A DNA stretch of 36,919 bases from Rhodoferax sp. GTDB taxonomy: Bacteria; Pseudomonadota; Gammaproteobacteria; Burkholderiales; Burkholderiaceae_C. The notes beneath the pieces are model-generated. The model searched no databases, had not been told where the DNA came from, and worked only from the letters and a program-made list of their open reading frames with translations. A program made the position numbers and the translations under genes. The stretch is from contig NZ_JAUYQD010000072.1 of NCBI RefSeq assembly GCF_030697375.1, positions 1 to 36,919 of the forward strand, written 5' to 3'. Positions 1 through 7,683 of the stretch are shown here, piece by piece (positions within the stretch are counted from its first letter, which is position 1; the number at the start of each line of letters is the position of its first letter).

Positions 1-101
1 GACTCGCGGCGCATGGGGCGGCCCAGCACGGACTCGTAAAAGGCCTGGGCCTGCTCCAATTGGGTGGTGGGGATTTCGAACCAGCTGATGGCGTTTTTCA
101 T
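1..101 (-). CDS. VOC (glyoxalase/bleomycin-resistance fold) family protein, N-terminal part only
   Basis: The reading frame starts at an ATG whose complement lies at 99-101 and runs off the left edge, giving about 33 residues. The protein begins MKNAISWFEIPTTQLEQA and continues with AFYESVLGRPM. This is the usual opening of a VOC-superfamily beta-alpha-beta-beta-beta module, where a strand carrying the first metal or substrate contacts is followed by a helix and the F/Y-Y-x-x-x-L-G signature. Members are metal-dependent lyases, dioxygenases or antibiotic-binding proteins. Substrate and active-site residues lie outside the window, so no function is assigned. It diverges from the gene at 274. 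Confidence 0.75.
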   Translation of the reverse strand, partial: MKNAISWFEIPTTQLEQAQAFYESVLGRPMRRE

Positions 102-146
102 ACCTAAACTCGGTGTTGTTGAAGAAGCCTCGATGGTGCGCAGGGG

Positions 147-170
147 CTCCTGACAGCGTGGTGTCAGGAG
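147..170. repeat. 9-bp inverted repeat between divergent genes
   Basis: CTCCTGACA at 147-155 is matched by TGTCAGGAG at 162-170 around a 6-base centre. A further CTGACAG lies just to the right at 172-178. The element sits in the 172-bp region between the divergent VOC gene and the gene at 274. It has no T-run, so it reads better as a protein-binding site or a 5'-UTR hairpin than as a terminator. No regulator can be named. Confidence 0.45.
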
Positions 171-273
171 GCTGACAGTTCCCCAAGGTCTGCAGCGGCC
201 GATGTACCATAGGCAAAATAGGGAGCGCAGTCCCCAAGCCGGGTTGGCGGTGTGATTTTGGAAAGACAGTGCA

Positions 274-945
274 ATGGATTCTGCTTATATTTTTGCCATC
301 GTGGCCTGCCTGCTGGGTGCGGGCGGCATGTACGTGGTCGTGGAATTTCGACTCCATGGCGAGCGCCAACAGGGCATGTCCAAACTGTTAAAAGCGCAGG
401 TCGATACGGCGGCAGCCAAAAAGGAGACGCTCGCGTTCACCAAATACACCGAGTACCTGCCGGCCGGCAAAGTGATGCTGACCGACAAGCTGAAGCTGCT
501 CTTGGTCAAGGTGGTGCGTGAGCACGCCTATACCGAGACGATTCCCCGGGAACAGTTCAAGCTCAAAGCGAACGTGTTGATCGTGGTGCGCTATGCGGTG
601 GAGTATTCGTTCAACCTGGACCTTAAGCCCGAACAGTTCGAACTGCGGGCCACCCCCGCGGGCATCGACATCCAACTCAGAAAACCCCTGCTGCTGGGCT
701 TTCCTGCCATCAAACTGCTGTCGCACGAGCTGGGCATGGAGGAGTCCCAGATTGACCAAAAATCCGTCGTCAACGAGATCCAGGTCAAGCTACCGGCGTT
801 GGTGCGCAAATTTGGCACCGCCATTGCGTCAGAAGAAGCCACGCTGGCCCTGTGTGAAAAAAAACTGGTGGACTGCTTGCGCGAATTCCTGGCGGCCCAA
901 CAGGGCGTCAAACAGGTGCCGGCCATTACCGTCACCTACCGCTAG
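274..945 (+). CDS. Membrane-anchored protein of unknown function (223 aa)
   Basis: I do not recognise this protein. Residues 4-26 form one hydrophobic segment (AYIFAIVACLLGAGGMYVVV), which predicts an N-terminal anchor with the rest on one side of the membrane. A short charged stretch follows, then a mixed alpha/beta domain from about residue 55 that contains YTEYLPAGKVMLTDKL, VVREHAYTETIP and alternating strands around 95-150. The layout faintly recalls DUF4230-type proteins, but I would not assign that family. The gene ends 16 bases before modA and is transcribed in the same direction, so co-transcription is possible. Nothing in the sequence links it to molybdate. The start is the first ATG that gives the membrane segment. 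Confidence 0.7.
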   Translation: MDSAYIFAIVACLLGAGGMYVVVEFRLHGERQQGMSKLLKAQVDTAAAKKETLAFTKYTEYLPAGKVMLTDKLKLLLVKVVREHAYTETIPREQFKLKANVLIVVRYAVEYSFNLDLKPEQFELRATPAGIDIQLRKPLLLGFPAIKLLSHELGMEESQIDQKSVVNEIQVKLPALVRKFGTAIASEEATLALCEKKLVDCLREFLAAQQGVKQVPAITVTYR

Positions 946-961
946 GCAAGCGGGCACAGGT

Positions 962-1711
962 ATGCCACTGTTCTGGCGCATGGCCCTCCTGCTAGGCACC
1001 CTGGTCCCGGGGCTGGCCCGCGCGGGTGAGGTCAGCGTGGCGGTGGCCTCCAACTTCGCGACGCCCATGCAACAAATCGCCCGGGCCTTTGCGCAAGACA
1101 CCGGGCACACCGCCGTGCTGGCCCTGGGCTCCACCGGCAAGTTTTACACCCAAATCAAGAATGGCGCGCCGTTCCAGCTTCTGCTGGCGGCCGACGACGA
1201 AACCCCAGCCCGCCTGGAAAAAGAAGGCCTCACCGTGGCCGGTAGCCGCTTCACCTACGCCACCGGCCGCCTGGTGCTGTGGAGCCAAACCCCCGGCCTG
1301 GTGGACGGCCAGGGCGCGGTGCTGCGCAAGGGCACGTTCACCCGCATCGCGCTGGCCGATCCCAAGCTGGCGCCCTATGGCACCGCCGCCCTGCAAACGC
1401 TGGAGCAGCTGGGGCTGGTGGCGGCCCTGCAGCCCCGCATGGTGCAGGGCGAAAACATCGCCCAGGCCTACCAGTTTGTGGCCACCGGCAATGCGGCGCT
1501 GGGCTTTGTGGCCCTGTCGCAGGTGATGGTCCAGGGGCAGATGGCGCAGGGTTCCGCCTGGGTGGTGCCCGCCGCCATGCATGCCCCCCTGCGGCAAGAC
1601 GCCGTGGTGCTCGCCAACGGCAAAAACAACCCGGCCGCACTCGCCTTGGTGGCCTACCTGAAAGGCGAGAAGGCCCGCGCCACCATTCGCGCTTTCGGCT
1701 ACGAACTGTGA
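962..1711 (+). CDS. modA: Molybdate ABC transporter, periplasmic substrate-binding protein ModA
   Basis: This binds molybdate (or tungstate) in the periplasm and delivers it to the ModBC permease for molybdenum-cofactor synthesis. The 249-residue product starts with a signal peptide (MPLFWRMALLLGTLVPGLARAG, cleavage probably after ARA). The mature protein opens with VSVAVASNF and has LALGSTGKFYTQI at about residues 55-67. These are the serine-rich loops that ligate the oxyanion in ModA proteins. Length is normal for the family. The ATG at 962 was chosen because the much longer open frame upstream would destroy the signal peptide. modB begins nine bases after the stop. No ModE binding site was recognised upstream. 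Confidence 0.92.
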   Translation: MPLFWRMALLLGTLVPGLARAGEVSVAVASNFATPMQQIARAFAQDTGHTAVLALGSTGKFYTQIKNGAPFQLLLAADDETPARLEKEGLTVAGSRFTYATGRLVLWSQTPGLVDGQGAVLRKGTFTRIALADPKLAPYGTAALQTLEQLGLVAALQPRMVQGENIAQAYQFVATGNAALGFVALSQVMVQGQMAQGSAWVVPAAMHAPLRQDAVVLANGKNNPAALALVAYLKGEKARATIRAFGYEL

Positions 1712-1720
1712 GATCTCCCC

Positions 1721-2404
1721 ATGGCCCTCAGCGCCGATGACTTGAACGCCGTCTGGCTCACGCTGCAGCTCGCCAGCCTGACCACGCTGCTGCTCTTGTT
1801 GCTCGCCACGCCGCTGGCCTGGTGGCTGGCCCACACCCGCTCCTGGCTGCGTGCGCCGCTGGGCGCGGTGGTGGCGCTGCCCCTGGTGTTGCCGCCCACC
1901 GTGCTGGGCTTTTACCTGCTGGTAACGCTGGGGCCGAACGGGCCCGGGGGCCAACTCACCCAGTGGCTGGGCCTGGGCACCCTGCCCTTCACCTTTGCCG
2001 GGCTGCTGCTGGGCTCGGTGATTTACTCCCTGCCTTTTGCGGTGCAGCCCCTGCAACACGCCTTTGAAGCCATGGGCACACGCCCCATGGAAGTGGCAGC
2101 CACCCTGCGCGCCCGGCCCCTGGATGCTTTTTTCACCGTGGCCCTGCCGCTGGCCCGTTCGGGGGTGGTGACCGCCGCCATCCTGAGCTTTGCCCACACC
2201 GTGGGCGAGTTTGGCATGGTGCTGATGATGGGCGGCAACATCCCCGGCCAGACCCGGGTGGTGTCCACCCAGATCTATGGCCATGTGGAGGCGCTGGAGT
2301 ACGCCCAGGCGCACTGGCTGGCCGGGGGCATGCTGGTGTTTTCCTTTGGGGTGTTGCTGGGCCTGGGGCTGCTTCGGCGCCGCGCTACGCGGGTGCTGCC
2401 ATGA
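1721..2404 (+). CDS. modB: Molybdate ABC transporter permease ModB
   Basis: This is the inner-membrane permease of the molybdate importer. The 227-residue product has about five strongly hydrophobic segments, starting at residues 12-32 (a leucine-rich run followed by PLAWWLA). The cytoplasmic EAA loop, which contacts the ATPase, is visible as EVAATLRARPLDAFFTVALP at about residues 122-141, followed by the conserved AHTVGEFG and GNIPGQT. Length and order match ModB. Its stop codon overlaps the modC start (ATGA at 2401-2404), which indicates translational coupling. The ATG at 1721 lies nine bases after modA. Confidence 0.93.
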   Translation: MALSADDLNAVWLTLQLASLTTLLLLLLATPLAWWLAHTRSWLRAPLGAVVALPLVLPPTVLGFYLLVTLGPNGPGGQLTQWLGLGTLPFTFAGLLLGSVIYSLPFAVQPLQHAFEAMGTRPMEVAATLRARPLDAFFTVALPLARSGVVTAAILSFAHTVGEFGMVLMMGGNIPGQTRVVSTQIYGHVEALEYAQAHWLAGGMLVFSFGVLLGLGLLRRRATRVLP

Positions 2405-3486
2405 GCACCATTCGCCTGTCGCTGGCGCGGCCCGCCTTCACCCTGGCGGTGGACCTGGCGTTGCCCGCGCGGGGTATCACCGTGCTGTTTGGCGCCTCGG
2501 GTTCGGGCAAGACCACGGTGCTGCGCTGCGTGGCAGGGCTGGAGCGCGCGCCGAGCGCGTTCGTACAGGTGGCAGGTGAAGTCTGGCAAGACACCGCGCA
2601 GCAGGTGTTTTTGCCCACCTGGCGCCGGCCCCTGGGCTATGTGTTCCAGGAGGCCAGCCTGTTGGAGCACCTGGATGTGCGCGGCAACCTGGAATACGGA
2701 CTGAAACGGGTGCACAAAGGCCGGGGGCCCGGCGCACCCACTGAGGCGCTGGACGCCGCCATCGCCTTGCTGGGCATCGAGGCCTTGCTGGCGCGGCGCA
2801 CCCAGCAGTTGTCGGGCGGCGAGCGCCAGCGCGTGGGCATTGCCCGGGCGCTGGCGCTGCAGCCGCGCATGCTGCTGCTGGACGAGCCCCTGGCCGCGCT
2901 GGACCACGCACGCCGCCAGGAAATTCTGCCCTGGCTGGAACGCCTGCGCGACGAGTTGCGCATCCCCATGCTCTACGTCACCCACGCCGCCGACGAGGTG
3001 GCCCGGCTGGCCGACACCCTGGTGGTGCTGGAACGCGGCCAGGTGCAAGCCGCGGGACCGGTGGCGCAGGTGCTGGCCAGCACCGACATCCCCGTGGTGC
3101 TGGGCGAAGACCTGGGCGCCCTGCTGGAGGGCGTGGTGCAGGAGATCGACACGCGCTGGCACCTGGCGCAAGTGCGCTTTGCCGGGGGCAGCCTGTGGCT
3201 GCGCGACAGCGGTTTGGCAATCGGACAAGCGGTGCGCCTGCGTGTGCTGGCGCGCGACGTCAGCCTGGCCACCACCCCACCGCAACACACCAGCATCCAG
3301 AACCTGCTGCCCTGCCAGGTGCAGTCGCTCCAGCCCGATAGCCACCCCTCGCAGGCCCTGGTGCAACTGCGCTGCGGCGAGACCGTGCTGCTGGCCCGCA
3401 TCACCGCCCGGGCCGCCGCCGCCCTGCAGCTGGCGCGCGGATCTGCGGTGTGGGCGCAAATCAAGTCGGTGGCGCTGGTCAAATGA
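2401..3486 (+). CDS. modC: Molybdate ABC transporter ATPase ModC
   Basis: This is the cytoplasmic ATPase that powers molybdate import. Walker A is GASGSGKTT at about residues 31-39, the ABC signature is LSGGERQR at about 137-144, and Walker B is LLLLDEPLAALD at about 158-169. The H-loop is YVTHAADE. The C-terminal third (about 290-355) has the features of a TOBE/mop domain (VRLRVLARDVSLA and the repeated QNLLPCQVQSL, QVRF-type strands), which in ModC binds molybdate and damps transport. At 361 residues it has the family length. It overlaps modB by four bases at its start and pgpA by four bases at its end. Confidence 0.93.
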   Translation: MSTIRLSLARPAFTLAVDLALPARGITVLFGASGSGKTTVLRCVAGLERAPSAFVQVAGEVWQDTAQQVFLPTWRRPLGYVFQEASLLEHLDVRGNLEYGLKRVHKGRGPGAPTEALDAAIALLGIEALLARRTQQLSGGERQRVGIARALALQPRMLLLDEPLAALDHARRQEILPWLERLRDELRIPMLYVTHAADEVARLADTLVVLERGQVQAAGPVAQVLASTDIPVVLGEDLGALLEGVVQEIDTRWHLAQVRFAGGSLWLRDSGLAIGQAVRLRVLARDVSLATTPPQHTSIQNLLPCQVQSLQPDSHPSQALVQLRCGETVLLARITARAAAALQLARGSAVWAQIKSVALVK

Positions 3487-4079
3487 CCCCGCGCACCGAT
3501 AATTCCGGCATGCACGACCCCGTCACTGTTTTCCCCTCGGACCCCGGTAGCCCCCTCCCCGTCTCCCGGCCCACCGTTCGCTTCATGCTGTCCCACCCGG
3601 CGCACCTGATTGCGCTGGGCTTTGGCTCCGGCCTGTCGCGCATTGCGCCGGGCACCGCAGGCACCTTGTGGGCCTGGCTGGCCTTCATCGCCCTGTCCCC
3701 GTGGATGAACGATGCGCGCTGGGCGCTCTTGATTGCTGCCTCCCTGCCCATCGGCTGGTGGGCCAGCACCGTCACCGCCCGCAACATGGGTGTGCTGGAC
3801 CCCGGCAGCATCGTTTGGGACGAGGTGGTGGCCTTCTGGCTGGTGCTGTGGCTGGTGATGCCCACCGGGCTGGTGGGGCAGGTCATGGCCTTTGGTTTGT
3901 TCCGTTTTTTTGATGCCGTCAAACCCGGCCCGGTGGGATGGGCCGACGCCCTGTTCCACCACGTCAACCCCGGCACCGACCACTTCGCCTGGCGCAAGGC
4001 CGGCTTTGGCATCCTGTTGGACGATCTGGTGGCCGCCGGCTGCACGGTGCTGGTGGTGGCCTTTTGGAGAACCCTTTGA
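3483..4079 (+). CDS. pgpA: Phosphatidylglycerophosphatase A
   Basis: This removes the phosphate of phosphatidylglycerol phosphate in the inner membrane, the last step of phosphatidylglycerol synthesis. The conserved PgpA core is clear: FGSGLSRIAPGTAGTLWAW at about residues 42-60, then DPGSIVWDEVVAFWL at about 103-117, whose acidic residues carry the metal, and FRFFDAVKPGPVGWAD at about 141-156. Several hydrophobic helices lie between them. The 198-residue length includes an N-terminal tail of about 30 residues that is not typical, so the true start could be the ATG at 3510. I prefer 3483 because its ATGA overlaps the modC stop. The stop TGA shares bases with the pncC start. Confidence 0.9.
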   Translation: MTPRTDNSGMHDPVTVFPSDPGSPLPVSRPTVRFMLSHPAHLIALGFGSGLSRIAPGTAGTLWAWLAFIALSPWMNDARWALLIAASLPIGWWASTVTARNMGVLDPGSIVWDEVVAFWLVLWLVMPTGLVGQVMAFGLFRFFDAVKPGPVGWADALFHHVNPGTDHFAWRKAGFGILLDDLVAAGCTVLVVAFWRTL

Positions 4080-4585
4080 TGCTATCAAATCAAGAGCTGC
4101 CTACGCAGGATCTGTGCGGGCTAATGGCCGATTTACTGCTGAAAAAACAATGGAAGCTGGCCACGGCGGAGAGCTGCACCGGCGGGCTGATTTCTGCCGC
4201 CTGCACCGACCTGGCCGGCTCCAGCGCCTGGTTTGAGCGCGGCTTTGTCACCTACTCCAACGACGCCAAAGTGGAACTGCTGGGGGTGGAAGAGCGCCTG
4301 CTGCGCCGCGCCGGCGCGGTGTGCGAAGGCGTGGCCCGGGCCATGGCCGTGGGCGCGCTGGCCCACTCCCGCGCCCAAGTGGCCGTGGCCGTCACCGGCG
4401 TCGCCGGCCCCACCGGCGGCAGCCCCGCCAAACCGGTGGGCACGGTGTGGTTTGGCTTTGCCCTGCCAGGCCAGGTGCTCACCGAAAAATGCCACTTCGC
4501 CGGCGACCGGGCCGCCGTGCGGGCGGCAACGGTGCGGCATGCCGTAAGAAAATTGACGGAGCTATTGGAACAAAATGGAGCATGA
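4079..4585 (+). CDS. pncC: Nicotinamide-nucleotide amidase PncC (CinA C-terminal domain)
   Basis: This deamidates nicotinamide mononucleotide to nicotinate mononucleotide in pyridine-nucleotide salvage. The protein is a stand-alone CinA C-terminal domain of 168 residues without the N-terminal MoaB-like part. It shows the hallmark AESCTGGL at about residues 30-37 (the serine is the catalytic position in this family), FVTYSNDAK, and AVTGVAGPTGGSPAKPVGTVW at about 103-123. The start ATG at 4079 overlaps the pgpA stop in TGATG, and the stop overlaps the kinase start in ATGA. The first codons lie in a GCTATCAAATCAAGAGCTGC sequence that resembles the dispersed GCTAT repeat seen elsewhere here. An ATG at 4124 is the alternative start. 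Confidence 0.9.
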   Translation: MLSNQELPTQDLCGLMADLLLKKQWKLATAESCTGGLISAACTDLAGSSAWFERGFVTYSNDAKVELLGVEERLLRRAGAVCEGVARAMAVGALAHSRAQVAVAVTGVAGPTGGSPAKPVGTVWFGFALPGQVLTEKCHFAGDRAAVRAATVRHAVRKLTELLEQNGA

Positions 4586-6561
4586 GCTCTGAACCCACCC
4601 CTGAGATTCGGCCCGCTGTCGCGCCGCAGCAGCCGATCAGTGGCGCCCCGCTGGCGGACCATGGGCGCACGCTGCTGGAATTCCAGGCGCTGATGGCGAA
4701 TGCGCCGGTGGCGATTGGCTTCTCCCAAAATCGGCACATCACGCGCTACAACCGCAAATTTGCCGAACTCTTCGGCTTCCAGGGGGATGAGGGTATCGGC
4801 CAGCCCACCTTGACGCTGTACCCCTCGCTGGAGGCCATGGAAGAGGTCAGTCGCCAAGCGTTTCCGCTGCTGTCCACCGGCCAAACCTATGCCGCCGAAA
4901 TGCGTTTTCGCCGCCAGGACAACCGTCTTTTTTGGGGCGATGCGGTCGCCTACCTGGTCGATCCGCACAACCCGTCCGAAGGCACCATCTGGATCATCAG
5001 CGACATCAGCGCCCGCAAAGCCGCCGACGAAGAACGCCGGCTGACCTTGCTGGAGATGGAGGCGGTGTTTGCCAATGCGGCGGTGGGGTTGGCTTACTCC
5101 CACGGACAGGTCTTTCAGCGCTGCAACGCCCGTTGCGCCGAAATGCTGGGCTATGCCCCCGATGAGCTGACAGGGCACCCAACGGTGACCGTCTTCCCAT
5201 CCCAGGCCGACTACGAAGCACTGGGCCTGGCGGCGGGCCCGTTGCTGGGCAGCGGCCAGCCCTTTGAAACCGAAGCCCGGTTCAAGCGCAAGGACGGCAG
5301 CCTGGTCTGGTGCCAGGTCTACGCCAAAGCGCTGGACCCCACCGACACGGGCCGGGGAACCATCTGGATCGTGGTGGACATTGAGTCCACCCGGCGTGCC
5401 AGTGAGCGGCTGGAGGCTTCCTTGCAGGAACTTGAAGCCTTCATGCACAACGCCTCGGTGGGCATTTTGTTCACCCGGGAGCGCCGCATCACCCGCTACA
5501 ACCCGCGCTTTGGCGAGATGTTTGGTTACGCCGATGCACAAGCCGTCGGCCAGATGGCACGCATTTTGTACCGCACCGATGAGGATTACGAGGCCGTGGG
5601 CCACATGGCGTTTCCACTGTTGTCGCAAAGCCAGCCGGTGCAAACCGAGCTGTACATGCAGCACCGCAATGGCCAGACCTTGTGGGTGAACCTGATCGGT
5701 TATGTGGCCAACCCCAAGCAGCCCAGCCAGGGCACGATCTGGATTCTGGAAGACCGCACCCTGCACCGGCGCGCCGAAGAGGCCCTGCGCGAAAGCAAGG
5801 TGCAATCGGGAAAATTGGCCGCCCTGGGGGCCTTGGTGGCGGGGGTGGCCCATGAGCTCAACACCCCGATTGGCAATGGCCTGACGGTGGCCAGCGCGCT
5901 AGAGGACAAGGCCCGCGAATTTGCGCTGTCCATGCAAAGCGGCTTGCGCCGCTCGGCCTTGGACCAGTTCATTGCCGAAACACAATTTGCCTCCGGCCTG
6001 CTGGTGCGCAATCTGAGCCGCGCGGGGGACCTGGTCAACAACTTCAAGCAAGTGGCCGTGGACCAAGCCAGTTCGCCGCGCCGGGTGTTTGCGTTGCACG
6101 CCGTGGTGCGCGAGGCCTTGCTGATGCTGGAGTCAACCCTTCTCGACGCAGGCTGCCAAGCCATCGCGGACATCGACCAGCACCTGGTGCTGGACAGCTA
6201 CCCCGGCCCCTTGGGCCAGGTGCTGACCAGCTTGGTCAACAACGCCATGCTCCACGGGATTGGGCCCGACCAAACGGGGGCCATTGAGGTCCACGCCAGC
6301 GCCGTGGGGGAAGACGAAGTGGAAATCACCGTGCGCGACCGTGGGCGGGGCATTGACCCCAAACACCTCGGTCGTATTTTTGACCCGTTTTTCACCACCC
6401 GCCTGGGCCAAGGCGGCTCGGGGCTGGGTTTGCACATCGTGCACAACCTGGTGACGGGGGTGCTGGGCGGGCGCATAGAGGTCCACAGTGCGCTGGGGGC
6501 CGGTGCAGAATTTCGCTTGCGCCTGCCAGCCACACCGCCATCGCTGGACCTGCCTCCCTGA
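4582..6561 (+). CDS. Three-PAS-domain sensor histidine kinase
   Basis: This is a 659-residue sensor kinase with no membrane segment, so it probably acts in the cytosol. Three PAS domains follow one another at about residues 30-150, 155-275 and 280-400. Each opens with a variant of E-x-x-x-x-N-A-x-V-G and ends with a G-T-I-W-I strand. The HisKA region has AALGALVAGVAHELNTPIGN, with the phospho-acceptor His at about residue 424. The ATPase domain shows the N box LVNNAMLHG (about 552), the G1 box VRDRGRGIDPKHLGRIFDPF and the G2 box GGSGLGLHIVHN near the end. No response regulator is adjacent, so the partner is unknown. The ATG at 4582 overlaps the pncC stop. The ligand of the PAS domains cannot be read from the sequence. 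Confidence 0.9.
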   Translation: MSSEPTPEIRPAVAPQQPISGAPLADHGRTLLEFQALMANAPVAIGFSQNRHITRYNRKFAELFGFQGDEGIGQPTLTLYPSLEAMEEVSRQAFPLLSTGQTYAAEMRFRRQDNRLFWGDAVAYLVDPHNPSEGTIWIISDISARKAADEERRLTLLEMEAVFANAAVGLAYSHGQVFQRCNARCAEMLGYAPDELTGHPTVTVFPSQADYEALGLAAGPLLGSGQPFETEARFKRKDGSLVWCQVYAKALDPTDTGRGTIWIVVDIESTRRASERLEASLQELEAFMHNASVGILFTRERRITRYNPRFGEMFGYADAQAVGQMARILYRTDEDYEAVGHMAFPLLSQSQPVQTELYMQHRNGQTLWVNLIGYVANPKQPSQGTIWILEDRTLHRRAEEALRESKVQSGKLAALGALVAGVAHELNTPIGNGLTVASALEDKAREFALSMQSGLRRSALDQFIAETQFASGLLVRNLSRAGDLVNNFKQVAVDQASSPRRVFALHAVVREALLMLESTLLDAGCQAIADIDQHLVLDSYPGPLGQVLTSLVNNAMLHGIGPDQTGAIEVHASAVGEDEVEITVRDRGRGIDPKHLGRIFDPFFTTRLGQGGSGLGLHIVHNLVTGVLGGRIEVHSALGAGAEFRLRLPATPPSLDLPP

Positions 6562-6563
6562 AA

Positions 6564-7577
6564 TTACGCCCTTGCATGCGGCCCCCGCTGGCGGTGGCCC
6601 GCAGCGGCAGCGTCCAGGTAGCCTAGGTCTGCCAGCGCGGTGCGTGCGGCCAGCGCCAAGGGGGTGTGGGGCTCGGGCCCAATCAAGCGGGTCAGCTTGT
6701 CATTGGCCAGCGTATGCGGGGTGTGCCACAGGTAGGCCATTTCCATCAACGCGGCCCAGGTGGGCATCACCCAGGCCCCCAAGCGAATCAGCGGCCACGG
6801 CAAGCGCGCCAAGCGCACATGGGCCTCCGGCTTGACCCAGCCCTGTTGGCGGGCCAGGGGGTCCAAGGCGTCCAGCCACTGCTGGGCGGTGAGGCTGTAA
6901 CCCGCAAAATGCAGGACCTCAAACGGTGCTAACTGCGCACGTTGGCCAGCCACGGCCACAAAGGTGCGCGCCAGATCAGGCAGGTAGGCCCAGGCGGTGG
7001 CCACATCGCGCGGGCCGGGGTAGGTAAATACCCCTTTCGCGATCTTTGTCACGATGGTGGCATCAAACCAGGTGCCTCGGCCGCTGCCAAAAAAATCCCC
7101 CGCCCGGATGACGACGCCCCGCACGCCGGAGCGTTGCAGTTGCGCCTCCAGCGCGATACGCACCTGGCCCTTCACGGTGCGGGCCTGCTGCGCTGTGTCC
7201 TCGCGCAGCACCGGCGGCATGTCCGTGCCGAAGTTGTACACATTGCCGGGCAGCATCAAGGTGGCCTGCAGTGCGCGGGTGACGGCGATGGCAGCGTCCA
7301 TCATCGGCAAGGCCTGGGCCGTCCAGGCTGGGTTGGTGTAAGCCGGGTTCAGGGCGTGCACCACCACCGTGGCGCCGTGGGCGGCGGCAGTGAGGGACGG
7401 GGTGTCGAACAAATCCAGGGCGACCCATTCGATGCCAGACCCGTGGGCCGCCTCTGGCGGCACCGTGGCGCCGGGACGCATGTGCGCCAGCACGCGCCAA
7501 CCGGCACCGGCAAACGCCCGCGCCACGGCCAAGCCAAATCGCCCACGGGCACCCAAAATTAAAACCGTTGATTGCAT
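6564..7577 (-). CDS. NAD(P)-binding Rossmann-fold epimerase/reductase-like protein
   Basis: This is an atypical short-chain dehydrogenase (NmrA/extended epimerase class) of 337 residues. The start MQSTVLILGARGRFGLAVARAF carries the dinucleotide-binding glycine pattern GARGRFG at residues 9-15. VYNFGTDMPPVL appears where epimerases carry the active-site region, but I do not see a clear YxxxK pair, so catalysis is uncertain. The substrate is unknown. The start at 7577 was chosen over longer frames because GGAG lies eleven bases upstream and the nucleotide-binding strand begins immediately. It is divergent from the LysR gene at 7684, and the shared 106-bp region holds an inverted repeat, so that regulator probably controls it. 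Confidence 0.8.
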   Translation of the reverse strand: MQSTVLILGARGRFGLAVARAFAGAGWRVLAHMRPGATVPPEAAHGSGIEWVALDLFDTPSLTAAAHGATVVVHALNPAYTNPAWTAQALPMMDAAIAVTRALQATLMLPGNVYNFGTDMPPVLREDTAQQARTVKGQVRIALEAQLQRSGVRGVVIRAGDFFGSGRGTWFDATIVTKIAKGVFTYPGPRDVATAWAYLPDLARTFVAVAGQRAQLAPFEVLHFAGYSLTAQQWLDALDPLARQQGWVKPEAHVRLARLPWPLIRLGAWVMPTWAALMEMAYLWHTPHTLANDKLTRLIGPEPHTPLALAARTALADLGYLDAAAAGHRQRGPHARA

Positions 7578-7639
7578 CACCTTGTCTCCAGGGGTTGATC
7601 GATGGCGGTATTGTGCGAACCCGTGGCATACAACACAAT

Positions 7640-7674
7640 TGCATAAATATCCATACCAGACATGCATTTATGCA
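7640..7674. promoter_or_regulatory. Inverted repeat between epimerase and LysR genes, likely operator
   Basis: TGCATAAAT at 7640-7648 is matched exactly by ATTTATGCA at 7666-7674, with a 17-base spacer. Inside the right arm is a second nested palindrome, ATGCATTTATGCAT (7662-7675). The element sits ten bases before the LysR start and 63 bases before the start of the divergent epimerase gene. This is the usual position for a LysR-family autoregulatory and target site. The AT-rich sequence stands out from the GC-rich surroundings. Assignment to this LysR protein is inferred from position only. Confidence 0.55.
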
Positions 7675-7683
7675 TACCGCCCC

